NCBI GenBank assembly: GCA_014773175.1
Contig: VXCM01000134.1
Coordinates: forward strand, 119,494-183,493
Direction: 5' to 3'
Length of the DNA: 64,000 bases
Source of the DNA: Lucifuga dentata
Taxonomy: Eukaryota; Chordata; Actinopteri; Ophidiiformes; Bythitidae
The notes beneath the pieces were generated by a model, which saw only the letters and a program-made list of their open reading frames with translations, had not been told where the DNA came from and made no database searches. This document shows positions 1-12,907 of the stretch, piece by piece. The translations under genes and the position numbers were made by a program. The first letter of the stretch is position 1; each line of letters opens with the position of its first letter.

Positions 1-205
1 TAAAACAAAGCTCCGCCTCACCATTGCTTCTTTTCCTCGAACCCACACAAGGTTAATTTTCACATCAGCAGTGTGCTTCTCATAGGAACAGCTTATTATT
101 TATGTCTGAATATGGACCATTGGGCTGCTGCCTGGACACACAAACACACTTTTCACATGCCCATAACTCTTATATATTATAAAAACTGGCTTTTGCATTG
201 AACCC

Positions 206-241
206 CACCTCCTCCTCCTCCTCCTCCTCCTCTCCTCCTCC
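206..241. repeat. (CCT)n microsatellite
   Basis: About 36 bp of CCT triplets with one slip (CCTCTCCTCC). Confidence 0.9.
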
Positions 242-864
242 CACAGATCTCATGGGTTTTGACTTGGTGCCATAAAAGTAGTTAATGGATAAATGTTTGT
301 TGAAACCTTAGGCGTCCAAGTGCTTTATCTTAGGAGATAGGCTATAAAAATCAGGGCCTGTGTGTGTGTGGGAGGGGATTCTAAGACAGGAAATGTCCAA
401 GAATGAGTTTTGATTCAGAAACTGTGGCGCCACTGGCCCCATTTACACACGAGCTATTCTGAGGGACTCATACCCAGAGCATGATTTAATGAAATCACTT
501 TTACTCTTGATGGTCAGATGCATCCAGCACCCAAAGTTAATGTATCGTTCCTCTTTTTAAATTATGAGGGCTGGATGGCAGATTTAAAAACTTTGATGAG
601 AAAATACGTCATCAATAGGGCCAGCATCACTGCATACACAAACATTCTTAACAAGGTTGTTTTTAATATGTATTTGCCTTCCTGAAAGACCAGGAAAACA
701 CAAATATTACAATATATTACAATAACTAGGTGATATTGTGTCGATATCATGATATTTGCGATGTCTTGATATATTTCTCGGTTTTGTTGATGCGATTTAT
801 GTTAAAATATTTTAATGTTAAAATCATTGCAGAAGGCAGAAATGAAGATTTAAAATCGACAAAC

Positions 865-1078
865 ACTCAACTAAACATCTAATCCAGCACATTTTGCGAT
901 GGCCAGTAACCCTTGATCCATCAGTTACAGTAATCAGCAGCTGAAATACAGTAAATATCATGTTTACCGGTACGTGGATTATTTTCAGAAAATCAGAGGA
1001 ATAATATGACAATACCCAGAAAAACAGGTAATTTGCTAAACAAATAAATTGAGGAACAACATCAGGGGGTCGGCTGAG
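865..1078 (-). mobile_element. Fragment of the GTATAAGCCGACC-family element
   Basis: In reverse orientation this matches the copies at 3012 and 7338: it shares AGCCGACCCCCTGATGTTG, AATTTATTTGTTTAGCAAAT, GTAAACATGATATTTACTG and CTGGCCATCGCAAAATGTGC. Neither terminus is preserved. An open frame on the minus strand here is a by-product of the repeat. Confidence 0.7.
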
Positions 1079-1453
1079 GGAATTCCAAAACGCCATATGG
1101 AGGAATGTCCAGCACATAGACAGGCCCACATCGACTCAGGTACAGGATAATTACTGAAAACACGTAATGGATGACATTCTTAAAAAAAAACAAACAAAAA
1201 CAAAAAAAAAACAACCTTAATTACACAGCTAAATAAGCACCTTGTTTACACGGTGTTANAAAACAAAAAAAAAACAACCTTAATTACACAGCTAAATAAG
1301 CACCTTGTTTACACGGTGTTATAAGCACCGTGTTAATTAAAGTTCATTTGCAAAGCTTTTCTTACCTTCATCAATGCAATTCAGACGAAGAGGAGTCCAG
1401 AAAACTTAATGTTAGCTAATGTTACTTATGGTAATCAGCTGTTTAACGGATTA

Positions 1454-1655
1454 GTGGATTATTTTCAGATAATCACAGGAATACTATGACAATTATCAGA
1501 AAAAAACAGATAATTTGCTAAACAAATAAATTGATGGAACAATTTCAGGGGGTCGGCTTATATGCAGGTTTCTTTAAAAATCTAAATTTGCAGGTCAAAA
1601 TCAGGGGTCGGCTTATAGTCGAGATCGGCTTATAGTTGAGTATGGTCTATTGATC
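1454..1655 (-). mobile_element. Fragment of the GTATAAGCCGACC-family element with one terminus
   Basis: In reverse orientation it shows a degraded terminus (ACCATACTCAACTATAAGCC), then repeated GCCGACC boxes and AATTTATTTGTTTAGCAAAT as in the other copies. The GCCGACC box is present three times near the terminus. Confidence 0.7.
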
Positions 1656-2057
1656 ATGTTTATTCCAAATCCTGAAAGTGTTACTGAAGAAAAGCTTTTA
1701 AATGTAGCATGAAAAATGTCAAATAAATCATCGAAGCTCTTTTAAAGTTATTTTCAGATTGTGAAAAAAAAAATGTATTTGTCTTTGTCTTAGTTGCCTT
1801 TAATAATTGAAATATGCACCTCCAAATGCCAGTCAGATCTTTACAAGCTGTCCACGATGCGTAGCGAGTGACAGAGCCACGAGATTTCGTAGCATATAAA
1901 GCCGTGCGTATGAACGAGGCTGGCTGTGTGTGGATGAGGTGGCTATTGTTGTCGTTATCAGTTTGCCAGCTTCAGCGGCTGCTCACATGAACAGCTGACA
2001 GGTAGAAGAAAAGAGATGAGAGACATCAAATGTTTACGGTGTGCATCTCTGGATTCT

Positions 2058-2088
<31 letters not shown>

Positions 2089-2605
2089 GAAGAAAAAGCA
2101 AACACAAAAGTGTTAGGCAGCTCTCAAAGCAAGACCCCAAGCCTGAGAAGAAAGGTGAGATGTGTGTGTTCAGAGCAGAAAGAAGGTCTGTGTGTGTTAA
2201 ACATAAAGGACAATGAGAAATTGAGTTGTCGCTCTGTTTGTGTGTGTGTATGTGTGTGTGTTTGTGGTGGTGGGGGTGTATGACAGGCAGACAGCTTGAC
2301 AGAGCTCATCTGTGGCAGTGGGCCTCCTCTGTGTTATCAATGACACCCAAAGCCGACGCTGCCAGTCAACCCACACGCACGGGCATTCATCTACCCACCA
2401 AGCCAAAACACACATGCGAGTGGGCACACACACACACACGCAAACACCTGGCACAAGTCTGCATGAGCACACACTGGAACACACACACACAGCAATTTCA
2501 CAGGCTCATTCTTTCAAACAGACACACTGGAAATAGATGTCACTCAGATAGGAAGATAGAAGTGGGGATGGATCCCCAAACACACACACACACACACACA
2601 CTTTT
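2058..2605. repeat. Cluster of GT and CA tracts
   Basis: A GT run at 2060-2088, further GT runs to 2265, then CA-rich sequence from 2400 to a pure CA run at 2579-2601. Open frames across it on both strands are low-complexity by-products. Confidence 0.85.
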
Positions 2606-3011
2606 TATTCTTAGTCAGACAGGCAAAGGTCAGCACTGTGCCCCATTAGTGTGTTTAGTGTACACACACAATCCCAGTGCTAAGTACTCTTTCCTGCAGC
2701 ATGCTGATGAAAACATCTTTTAAGACCTCTCTTTCTTCAAATTATTTCTTTTTTTTATTACGTCCTCGCTCTGCTCAGCTTCTGACCAATAAACATTCGA
2801 TATCTGCTGCCACCCCCTCATTACCTGTTCCTATGTCACGCCATAACCTGTTATTGAGGAAAGATTTCCCCCGCTGGACTTATCTTGAAGCTGTGTGTAC
2901 CTTGAATATTTTTAGACCATATTGACAATTTCTATAAGTTCAGATAAATGCAGTGGCGGTAAAAATCATAAAATGTTAAGAATTACTTCCCCAAAATGGA
3001 AATACGTGAGT

Positions 3012-3452
3012 TACCGTATTTACTTGAGTATAAGCTGACCCCTGATTTTAACCGGCAAATTAAAAAAAAAAAACAAAAAAAAAAAAANCTGGGTATTGTC
3101 ATAGTATTCCTGTGATTTTCTGAAAATAATCCACATACTGGTAAACATGATATTCATTTCAGCCATTGATTACCGTAACTGATGGATCACAGCTTACTGG
3201 CCACCACAAAATGTGCTGGATAAGATGTTTAGTCAAGAAATACATCATTGTAAGGTATGATTTAAACTATTTTCCATGGGTAGTGGTAATGGGTAGTATT
3301 TCTNGAAATACATCATTGTAAGGTATGATTTAAACTATTTTCCATGGGTAGTGGTAATGGGTAGTATTTCTACCCCCGATTTATGTTGTGAAACTTGGTT
3401 TAAAAAAAAAACAAAAAAAAAAACTTGGCTTATACTCGAGTATATATGGTAA
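3012..3452 (+). mobile_element. GTATAAGCCGACC-family inverted-repeat element, nearly complete
   Basis: The ends are TTACCGTATTTACTTGAGTA on the left and ACTCGAGTATATATGGTAA on the right, which are imperfect inverted repeats. Two Ns (3088 and 3304) interrupt it, and the second separates two copies of a segment of about 70 bp. No coding sequence is present. The family identity is not established from sequence alone; the ends are compatible with a TA target site. Confidence 0.72.
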
Positions 3453-4079
3453 GTACTGCTTCATCAAGGATGCTCTTTAATGTAGCCAGTGTTCTTCCTA
3501 CAAACCCTTTCAGGTTTATCAGCATAACAAATGTGTTCAGTGTGAGCTTGTATCAAAGACTGATCAATCTGAACAGAATCAGTTTGCACCATATATGATC
3601 AAACAGCTGGAAGCAGAAGCTCAGGGAAGACATGTATTGTATTGAAATGGTAATTCAGAAATCAAAATGTTTTTGTGTAAACCCGTGCATAGTCAGGAAG
3701 CAATTTGGCTCGTTCTTTTATGAGCAATTTTTATAGTAGGCGGTGGAAGAAAGTGTTTTTTGTTTTGTGCAGCAAAAATATTTCAGCCAGAAATTTGTCT
3801 TTGTAGCACATTCCAGTATTTTGATGAGTTGAAAACTTACTTCATGTTTTAGACTTAAAAATTTAAACCTAATGTTTAACACAGCTAAGCAAACCAAACC
3901 TAATAAAAAAGGCACTCAAACCTGACACTCCTAGAACTTGCTTTTTTAACAATTCACACACATGCACACACAAACACACACACCAACTTCCAGGAATGAA
4001 CCTAACTTTAACTGGACCCAAATCACTGAATGACAGCCTACATGGATTTTGTTTTATCTTGAGCCTCTGCAGCAATTAA

Positions 4080-5277
4080 AGGACCATATCAGTCATTTTG
4101 CATGTTTGAGCATAATATATTCAATTACATGTTACATTATTGTTTCCTGATGTAGTTGGTTTAAAATGTTTTGTATATATACGTATATACGTATATACGT
4201 ATATATACGTATATATATATGCTGTTTGAGTGAACCTCCTCAAAATCTTAGTTTCATTGTAGTTTGTCTATTTTTTTTTTTTTTTTTTAATTCATATTGT
4301 AGTTCTTACTGTTGTTGCTATGGGACATAATTTAGTGGTACACAGGAAATGAGCACATGCTGTCTTATGTGGGGTTTCCCAGCCTCAGAATCAGAGGCTG
4401 GGATAACTTTGATATGGTAAATTGTGTGTTTTTTGTTCTCTGTCACTAACTTAATCGGTGTAGAATCTGTTTGAGTTGTTTTGTTTGTTTGGGTGTGATT
4501 AGGAGACAGATTAATTATTGAGTTAGTATTATTTTATGTCTGTTGGTTTTCAAATTGTTTTTTTCTTTGTTCACGCAGCAGAGAGAGACGTGCCATTCCC
4601 GTGTCCACTGATTTTAATTCTTCTTGTTCAGGTATGTTTAAAAGTTCTACACTGTTTTATTTACATTTTCCTTCTGAAAGAGCTACACTTTATTTTATAA
4701 TTTTATTTGTTAGTTATTTCAGTTCAATTTTATTACTTCTGTTAGACTGGTAGAGAAACGATATGTGTGTCATGTGGGTTTCTCATGTCAGAATCAGAGG
4801 CTGGGATAACTTTGATATGCAGAGTGTGCCATTTCCATGTCCACTGATTTTAATTTTTCTTGTTCAGAAAATAAACTCCCAAACCTGGTATCCTGTGTTG
4901 GTGGCATTTATCTGCACAACCCAGCTGAACTACATCTGCTACACTGATATTTTGCAGAATCTCTTAATCTTTCATTCTTTTCAATGCTGCGATGATGGAT
5001 TACCTATCCCAAGAACGTTTCAGGTATCAACAAGTTGATTTTAATAGGGTACCAGAATTAACTGAAACTAATGGCAGTCTGGAAGGTAGGAAAACAAATT
5101 TTAATTCACCGTTCCAGTAGTATGCTTTGGGAAATGATTGTCAGTAAGCTTACGTGTATGAAAATTGAATACNTCACCGTTCCAGTAGTATGCTTTGGGA
5201 AATGATTGTCAGTAAGCTTACGTGTATGAAAATTGAATACATTAAGGTCAAACATGCCAAATGGATGGTATGGTCCT
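4080..5277. mobile_element. TTAA-flanked inverted-repeat element, long variant (copy 1)
   Basis: The element is flanked by TTAA on both sides (4076-4079 and 5278-5281). It starts AGGACCATA and ends TGGTCCT, with inverted subterminal arms sharing CATGTTTGAGC...ATATTCAAT. At about 1.2 kb it is twice the size of its relatives. Its interior has two related blocks near 4370-4625 and 4775-4870, both containing GAATCAGAGGCTGGGATAAC, and a TATACG-type simple repeat near 4175-4220. An N at 5173 splits a duplicated right arm, which is probably an assembly artefact. Target site and structure suggest a non-autonomous piggyBac- or Kolobok-type transposon. No transposase was recognised. Confidence 0.75.
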
Positions 5278-6016
5278 TTAATGAGGCTGAGTCTTTTACT
5301 TTATGTCATTTGTGTAACTGAGGTTATAAAATGTTGGCTTGGTTAAGAGGATACTTTTGTTACGACGCTCTTTAATTAAGAAAACTTAAAAACAAAAAAC
5401 TGTAGCATTAAATGAAAACTGACCTGATGAACTCAAAAAGATTTGGGAGAAATCAGACCTGTCTAGCTTGATCCCATCTCAGGGAATAGTAATCTCAGAA
5501 TAGTAAGAATCAAATAAAGCTCAGAATAGTAAGTATCAAATAAAACAAGGAAACAGAGAAATCGGCTCAGCCAGTTTTATTAAAAACTTGCATGACTATT
5601 TGTCCATCAGCCAAATTTTCTGGTTGCTCAGCTCTGCAGGAAACTAATGAACTTCTGGTGACTTGTTGATTGTGTTGTTAGCAGTGTGAACAGTGTGAGG
5701 CCTTTTGACTGCAGCACATCCTGACATCCTCACAGGCACAACTTCAGACCTTGGTACTAGAATTAATTATCAAGTGGTTCTTTGTTTATCTTGTTTATAT
5801 CCTGTAGCTGACTCACGGCTAAACAGAAATCCTGCACGTTAGAGTCCCATGACTATTTTACGGCTGTTCTGTCTTATCCTGCCTTGCTGTAAAAATGTGC
5901 TGGTCTTCTTTATTGTTCTGTTTAAAGAGGATATTCATTGATAGTCTTTGTTTAGCTGTAAACTAAATTTTAACCAAAACAGTAACACAGCTGCAGATTG
6001 AAAGTGTGCTTCTTAA

Positions 6017-6552
6017 AGGACCCTACCGGCCATTTTACATGTTTGAGCCTAATATAGTTAATTTTTAAAAACGTAACGTTACTGATAATCATTTTCCAAA
6101 GCATACTACTGGAACGGTGAATTTAAAAACAATTTTTCCTACCTTCCAGACCACCACTGGTTTCAGTTCATTCTGATATGCTATTGAAACATTCTTGGGA
6201 TAGGTAATCCATCAACATGAACAAGAAGTATATTAAAGTTTTTTTCAAAGTTTTGTAATTTTAGCGTTTAAGCGCAGTAAAAAGCACGGAGTGAATGTAT
6301 GCCTCCACTGGGGAATATAGTCCCAAAAGAAGACCTGCATTTATCAAAAAATTTAAATGACTGTGACTTCATAATTTTGTGTAAGGCGGGTGTATCGCTT
6401 GAATATATAATTTTGAAAGATTAAGAGATTTTGCAAAATATCAGGAAAGCTGAAATACGGTTTTATCCTTTGGGAAATGATTGTCAGTAACATTACGTGC
6501 ATGAAAATTGAATATATTAGGCTCAAACATGTAAAATGGATGGTATGGTCCT
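6017..6552. mobile_element. TTAA-flanked inverted-repeat element (copy 2)
   Basis: TTAA lies at 6013-6016 and 6553-6556. The terminal repeats are AGGACCCTACCGGCC and its inverted counterpart GATGGTATGGTCCT. The element is 536 bp, and its internal segments (CAGCTTTCCTGATATTTTGC in some copies, its complement here) are shared with the other copies. Confidence 0.85.
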
Positions 6553-7337
6553 TTAAATTTACATGTAATACAGGAATAAAAAAAGTGAAATCATTTTATG
6601 AATGGACGTTTCATTAACACATGGGAATGATACAGGGCTATTCATTACAGTTAATTAAGTGTCTCTAAAGAGGCAGAATCATAATGAAGATTGAAATATT
6701 TTCTCTTGAAATATTTTCTTTGTTGACATGTAGTCATTTTTTCATGTTATGAGGGTGTTAACTTATTGATTCCATTGTGAGGTTTTTGTATTTGCGGGTG
6801 CTTCCTTCAGACGTCTCTTGTGGTTTGCTGTATCCTCATTACCATATACACATCTCTGCCACTGCACAAACTTTGTTTCCATAACAACCATTATTGAGAC
6901 AGACAACTGCCATATGCAGACTGTAATTTAACTTGTAATGGAAAGATGCACAAGCATTTGTACAAACGTACACAAACGCAAAAATCTGAGTGACAGCATG
7001 GCCAGCGGTTCCCTGAAAATGTATTATTCTACCAATTCAAACAGCAAATACTCATTAGTTGTCATGTCTTTCTCCTCATTTTTTTGTCTTTCATCTTTGT
7101 TTCACGCACGCACTCACACATACACACTAATAACAGCAGTCGACATTTTCTAGACTAAAAGTTAGTCGTCTTCATCTTATTAGTGAAGTGTAATTCTCTG
7201 TCTTCAGGTCTAAAGAGTTTTAATCATCTGCTTTGATCATCATTGGACATCACCACCAGTAAACTGCAGGAAAAAATATCCTGTTTATTTTAGCAGGCAG
7301 TCATCTGTACTAATTGATGTGTTATCGCTGAGAAATT

Positions 7338-7767
7338 ACTATAAGCCGACCCCCCAATTTTGACCTGCAAATTTAGATTTTTAAAGAGACCTGCATGTAA
7401 GCCGACCCCCCGATGTTGTTCCATCAATTTATTTGTTTAGCAAATTACCTGTTTTTGGGTATTGAATTACTGAAAATAATTGATGTTCTAGTAAACATGA
7501 TATTTATTTCTGCAGCTGATTACCGTAACTGACGGATCATGGCTCACTGGCCACTGCAAAATCTGCTGGATAAGGTGTTTGGTCAGAAATACATCATTCT
7601 AACGTAAGATTTAAACTTTCCCATGGGTAGTGGTAATGGGTAGTATTTCCACCCCTGGAAATTTCATTCTCTAGGATCTGATTTGAATTACTTGTGTATA
7701 AGCCAACCCCGATTTGCGTTGTGAAATTTGGGAAAAAAAATCAGTTTATACTCAAGTATATATGGTA
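7338..7767 (+). mobile_element. GTATAAGCCGACC-family inverted-repeat element, left end eroded
   Basis: It starts within TATAAGCCGACCCCCCAATT and ends ACTCAAGTATATATGGTA. The interior matches the copy at 3012. Two GCCGACCCCC boxes about 60 bp apart mark the left subterminal region. Confidence 0.75.
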
Positions 7768-10700
7768 CATTAATTTCTCTTAGTTCAGTTTGATCATCTT
7801 ACTGTTTTTAGGTTTATGATGACTTCATGTAAATTTAGGTGTTAAAAATGTAGGTGCTGCAGCTATAATTACATAACTTTAAATGGTGTATGGTTGTGTA
7901 AAGATCAGTTTATTTAGCAGCTTCTATAGGAGATGAAAGCAAAACAAATGGTATAAAACAACAAAATAAAAAATTTATTGCAGGATGTAGACGTCATTTT
8001 CATGAACTACGACTCCTATTTGCCAGCTGTATAAAAGAACACTGAACTTGTCAAACGTGAATAATCTTTTTAATTTAGTGAGAGTGTGTGTGTAATGCCT
8101 TGGAACACAATGAATTTGGCAAAGTCAGTGACATGAATAAAAATGATTGTCTTATTTGAAAAGAAAAAAAAAGCCAAGACCTCATAATATCTGTGTCATG
8201 GATATACACATGTACAAATAGATATATCACCGTAAGATGAAATTCAGAAATAATAATGCCAGCCATATTCTATAAAAGCTTTTAAATCAGACTGCATGAA
8301 ACACTAAGAAATTTCAATACGTGACCAAATAATTTCATACATCATAAAGTGAAAAATTTCCATGTTGATTTTTGTATTGTTTATCAGATTGTTTTTTTTT
8401 GCATTTTCTTCCTTTTCAATCAAATATAGATGATTTTTTTTTTTTTTAGAAACCACCCAAGAAACTACGTAAAAAAAAAAAGTGCACTGTGTGGTGTTGG
8501 CACTTTGTTAACCCCTCCTCTTAACTCATGCATATGTGCACAAATGCTTCTGCAAGCACTCCCCAGCACGCACGCACATGCATGACTCATCCGCCTATTC
8601 ACGCGGTCAGGGTTGTGATCCAAGGCGAGCCAAGCTGCCCTGTGAATAATATCAATTCTCCACGGGAAACTAATGAGTGGTGGACATGCCCACCGGCCAC
8701 AGAGGACACAATCCATTCCTTCACACTGCGCATCTGTCGGGGTCTATGCTGCGTCTCTCTGTCTGTATGGGGCTGTTAGCTTAATGTTCTGCCATATGGC
8801 CACTATGTAAGACCCTCCAGAATTTTTTTGGGACAATCACCCATGTCCCTGTCTCTCCGGACTTGGCCCTCTCACGGTGGCAGACAGACAGAGACCCCCC
8901 AGAATGAGAGGGGGCAGGTGGCAATAGAAAGAATGGTCAAAAAATGGAGTATTGATAACAGAAAGGTTTTGAGAAGTTTGATGTGAGATGACTGACTCCA
9001 AAACAGAAATTATCTTATGGAAGAAAGGCTGTGGAAGAGAGAGAGAGAGAGAGAGATGCAGGGAGAAGAAAGAAGCCGGGAAAATCAAAAGAGCCAAAAG
9101 TAGAGATGGAGATGCTGTCAGATGGCAGAAAAGAGACATATTGAGGAAGATACGGAAGAGAAAGAACTATTCAGTTGCAAGAAAAAAAAAAAGGGTGGGA
9201 GAGGAAGGAGGAGGAGGGTAAAATGGGGCAAATGGAGAAGAAAGAAAGAAATGATTAGAGAGAAAAGGGGAAAAAGGAGCATAAGAGGGGAAATGGAGTG
9301 AGAGAAAGTGAAGAGGCCAGGTGCATTGGCAGGGCAGATGGAGAGAAAGAAAAATGGAGGGAAGAGGGAAGAAAGAGTGATGGCAGGAGAAGACAGAAGA
9401 GTAGAGAAGTTAATGTCTGGACTGTTGTGTGATGGGGCGTGTCTGTTCCAATGCCAGGCCGCCTTTTCTACACATTTAAAGACTCTGCGCTCTCTCTTTA
9501 TCCCAGCTTTTTCTGTTTCCCTCTTTTCAGGCTTTCTTTTTCTCCGCTCTTCAGTTTTTTGCTCTTTCTGTTGATGAACCCAACCTCTCTTTCACATTAA
9601 ATTCACTTCAGTGACTTTACAATCACTGTATGTCAGAGAAAAAAAAAAATACAGCCAAAACAGTTTGCAAAATGTCAGCTTTCAAACAACGGTTTATACA
9701 AGCAAACTGCATGAACGCGGCAAATAGTACAGTCACCAATATCTCAACTTAATTACTATAAAATTATTATTTCACTGTAAAAAGTTACAGCTTGAAACAA
9801 GAAAATTATTTTGTTATCTGTGGGATTTTGTAGTATCAAGTAAAATGCCACTGGGTTGGTTTTACATTATTTCTTGAAATAATATTTTTGGTTGTGAAAA
9901 TCTCACCTTTACAGCCAACTTAAGGCCAGGGTCATACTTTAAACTACGCTTAACCTTATGCACAAATTTCTGCATGCGTTACGTGCTATACATCACTCTG
10001 ACATCACACTTTGTTGTTTACACGGGTATGATGGACTATTTAAAATCACATGATAATCAAATGTGGAAGAAATTTCTCGAATTCATTAAGTTTCTTGATT
10101 GTCATGCAGCAATTTGCCTTATTCTGTCTTGTTTTGAGCTACTGATTCTCATTCCTAGAAAATTCCTGAAATAGGTTGAAATATTTTCACAGCACTGGTA
10201 CTTTTTTTCAGCCGTTTTAGGAAAAAAATTTTTTTATAGCAGGTAAAATTACTTAAGAATTAGTTTTACATTTCAGTTTTAGCCTGATTCCTGAAATAAG
10301 TTTGTATGTTTTGTTATAACAGATTAGGTTACTAATTTCTCAACCATCCAGCTGACTTTTCCAGCTTATTTTCAGTTTGATAGCTGTAAAACACAGTGAG
10401 TAATTTGCTGAGAAAAATCAAGAAAAATTATTTTGAAAAGCATTGGATATTCTAAAGTTGCTTTTTAAGATTATTTTCATTTTTAATAATTAAATTTAAT
10501 CAAATTTAAGACAACAGCTTGAGACTTTTTGAACGTGTGTTAGTGAGAATTTGATGGTTTAATCTTTGCTGTATATCTTTCTACCCCAACTGCCCGCCCC
10601 CCCCAAACAAAAAAAAGAAAAGAAAAAAGAAAAGAAGACACATCTGTCTCACCACTGAGCTACAGGAGACAGTTTGTCGACACAGAAAATGGAGTGAAAA

Positions 10701-11606
10701 TAGCTTGAACTGAACCGTCTCTTCTTTTTTCTGTTTCGGGGTCACTGGAGCGGCACAGACATAAACATAATAATCCCTTTGAGCACCACGGGGGACAGGA
10801 TGCCCATATATGGAGGTGAGGAGAAAGGGGGGCGTGGCAGTCTGTACAGGGCCATGTTGGGGAACTTGACATGGTGGAACGGCTGAATTACATTGGAAAT
10901 CCTGAGAACTGTCGAGTAGCCAGACTGTTGGAGTCCCTTTCCTCTTTCCATCTCCCTGCCTCTGTTCTTCATGCATTTTCTCTCCAAAATACTTCTTGTT
11001 CTTCTAAGCCATCTGTCATCCACAGTGACTTTTACTTCCTTTATTTTTTGTGATCACCACCACCTTCATCGTCCCACTGCCTCCACCTCTCTGTCTCACA
11101 CCTGTCAGCTTCCTCTCTGCTGATCCATGCAGTCTCATCCAGCACCATTGACAAAACAATGAATGATCATATTTCTCCCACAAGAAGAATTTCACAGCCC
11201 TCACAGTGCATTAGAATAGTTGCTGGTGTCTATTGGTGGCTAAGCAATTAAAAAAAAAAAAAAAATTCAAAGTAAAATCTCCACTGAAAATTAATGATGC
11301 CTGTCATAAACTTATGATAGGCTAACAGTTTCTAGGAGTAGATTCAAATTTTTATTGAGCTGGCTTCTGGTGTGATGAGTGTTAACATCATATCAGAAGC
11401 CAGTGTGTCACAGCAGGGTGTATAATATTATAAAGTCTTCTTTTCTGGATAACAGTAGTATAATTTCAGTCATAATCATTCTTATATAACTGTTGAGATA
11501 TTTCACTTTGGTGTAATGACTCTGTTCAAAACAGCTTTGCTGCCTCATCAGATCAGCATATTGGGCAAAAAAAACAGAGTATCATAAAACACAGCAGCAG
11601 ACTTAA

Positions 11607-12103
11607 AGGACCATACCAGCCATTTTGCATGTTTGAGCCTAATATATTCAATTTTCATACATTACATTTCTGACAATCATTTCCCAAAGGATAAAACCGT
11701 ATTTCAGCTTTCCTGATATTTTGCAAAATCTCTTAATCTTTCAAAATCAAATATTCAAGCGACACACCCACCTTAAAAATTTATGTTTTGCCTGCGAATA
11801 GTTATGCAGCCTTATAAAGTCACGGTCGTTTTTTGGGACTATATTCCCGGGTGGAGACATACATTCACTCTGCACTTTTTATTGCGCTTAAACGCTAAAA
11901 TTATGTAACTTCTAAAAAAAAAACCTGAATGCGCATCTTGTTGGCAATGATGGATTACCTATCCCAAGAACATTTCAAGTATCAACAAGTTGATTTTAAT
12001 AGTGTACCAGAATGAACTGAATCCATGGTCTAGAAGGTAGGAAAAATGTTTTTAATTCACTGTTCCAGTAGTGAAATGATTGTCAGTAATGTTACATGTA
12101 TGA
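11607..12103. mobile_element. TTAA-flanked inverted-repeat element, right end missing (copy 3)
   Basis: The left end follows TTAA at 11603-11606 and reads AGGACCATACCAGCC. The body matches other copies through GTCAGTAATGTTACATGTATGA near 12103, where similarity stops. A palindromic miniature of the same family (12101-12354) begins exactly there, so the right terminus was probably lost in the event that created the palindrome. Confidence 0.75.
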
Positions 12104-12354
12104 ATGAAGAAACACGGTTTTCCCTCATGGACACATTAAAGGACCTTACTGGTCATTTTGCATGTTTGAGTCTAATATATTCAATTTTCAGAATCAGAAT
12201 TCTTTTATTGGCCAAGAAATTCCTTGTGCACGTGTACTTGGTGAATAAAAGAATTCAGATTCTGAAAAGTGAATATATTAGGCTCAAACATACAAAATGA
12301 CCGGTAAGGTCCTTTAATGTGTCCATGAGGGAAAACTGTGCTCCTTCATTCATT
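12101..12354. repeat. Near-perfect palindrome containing a miniature TTAA-family element
   Basis: The core at 12140-12313 is flanked by TTAA and carries the AGGACC...GGTCCT ends of the family. The inverted symmetry continues outward past the TTAA for about 35-40 bp (GTTTTCCCTCATGGACACA on the left, its complement on the right, then TGAATGAA/TTCATTCA). It also continues inward through CAGAATC-GAATTCTTTTATT. Almost the whole 254 bp could fold as one hairpin. The centre contains TTATTGGCCAAG, which resembles a common fish repeat end. Confidence 0.8.
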
Positions 12355-12796
12355 AATACCTGTTGCCTGCATCTTTTAGCATTTGGATTGAAAGAAACGT
12401 TACTAACGTTTTTCCTTATTTACATGTCGGGAAAGTGATTCAGAACAAAAAGTTTTGCGACAAGTAAGACCTGTATTAGGTAAATTTCAGCTGTAAGAAA
12501 TCATTAAGACAATTGAGACATCAATGGAATATATTTCTCTAGAAGAAAAATCCCAATATATTGCTATGTACCAAGTGTGTAAACAGTTTGAAAAGAAAGC
12601 TTAGAAAATGACGCTGCTGCAGGTTCACACTTATTAAGATAAAATTTCATCATTAGGATGTCTTGTCACCCCCATCTTTCTTTTCACATCTTTTCCACAT
12701 TGCTCTCTCCTCCCCTGCGCTCTGTCCTGCAAGCTTCTAAATGTTTAAACAGCAACTGTAGTCTGTCATCAATCACACTGACACAGATGATTACTG

Positions 12797-12806
12797 AACA
12801 CACACA

Positions 12807-12845
<39 letters not shown>

Positions 12846-12868
12846 CAGNTGATTACTGAACACACACA

Positions 12869-12906
<38 letters not shown>
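12797..12906. repeat. (CA)n tracts around an N
   Basis: Two nearly identical CA runs with a shared CATA interruption lie on either side of an N at 12849, with the unit TGATTACTGAACACAC repeated. The doubling is probably an assembly artefact. Confidence 0.85.

Positions 12907-12907
<1 letters not shown>

Noticed and set aside
824..1129. 101-codon minus-strand frame with hydrophobic stretches
   Set aside because: It lies within a fragment of a dispersed non-coding repeat. Other copies of that repeat do not keep the frame.
2016..2723. Several frames on both strands rich in Cys-Val or Thr-His
   Set aside because: These are translations of GT and CA dinucleotide repeats.
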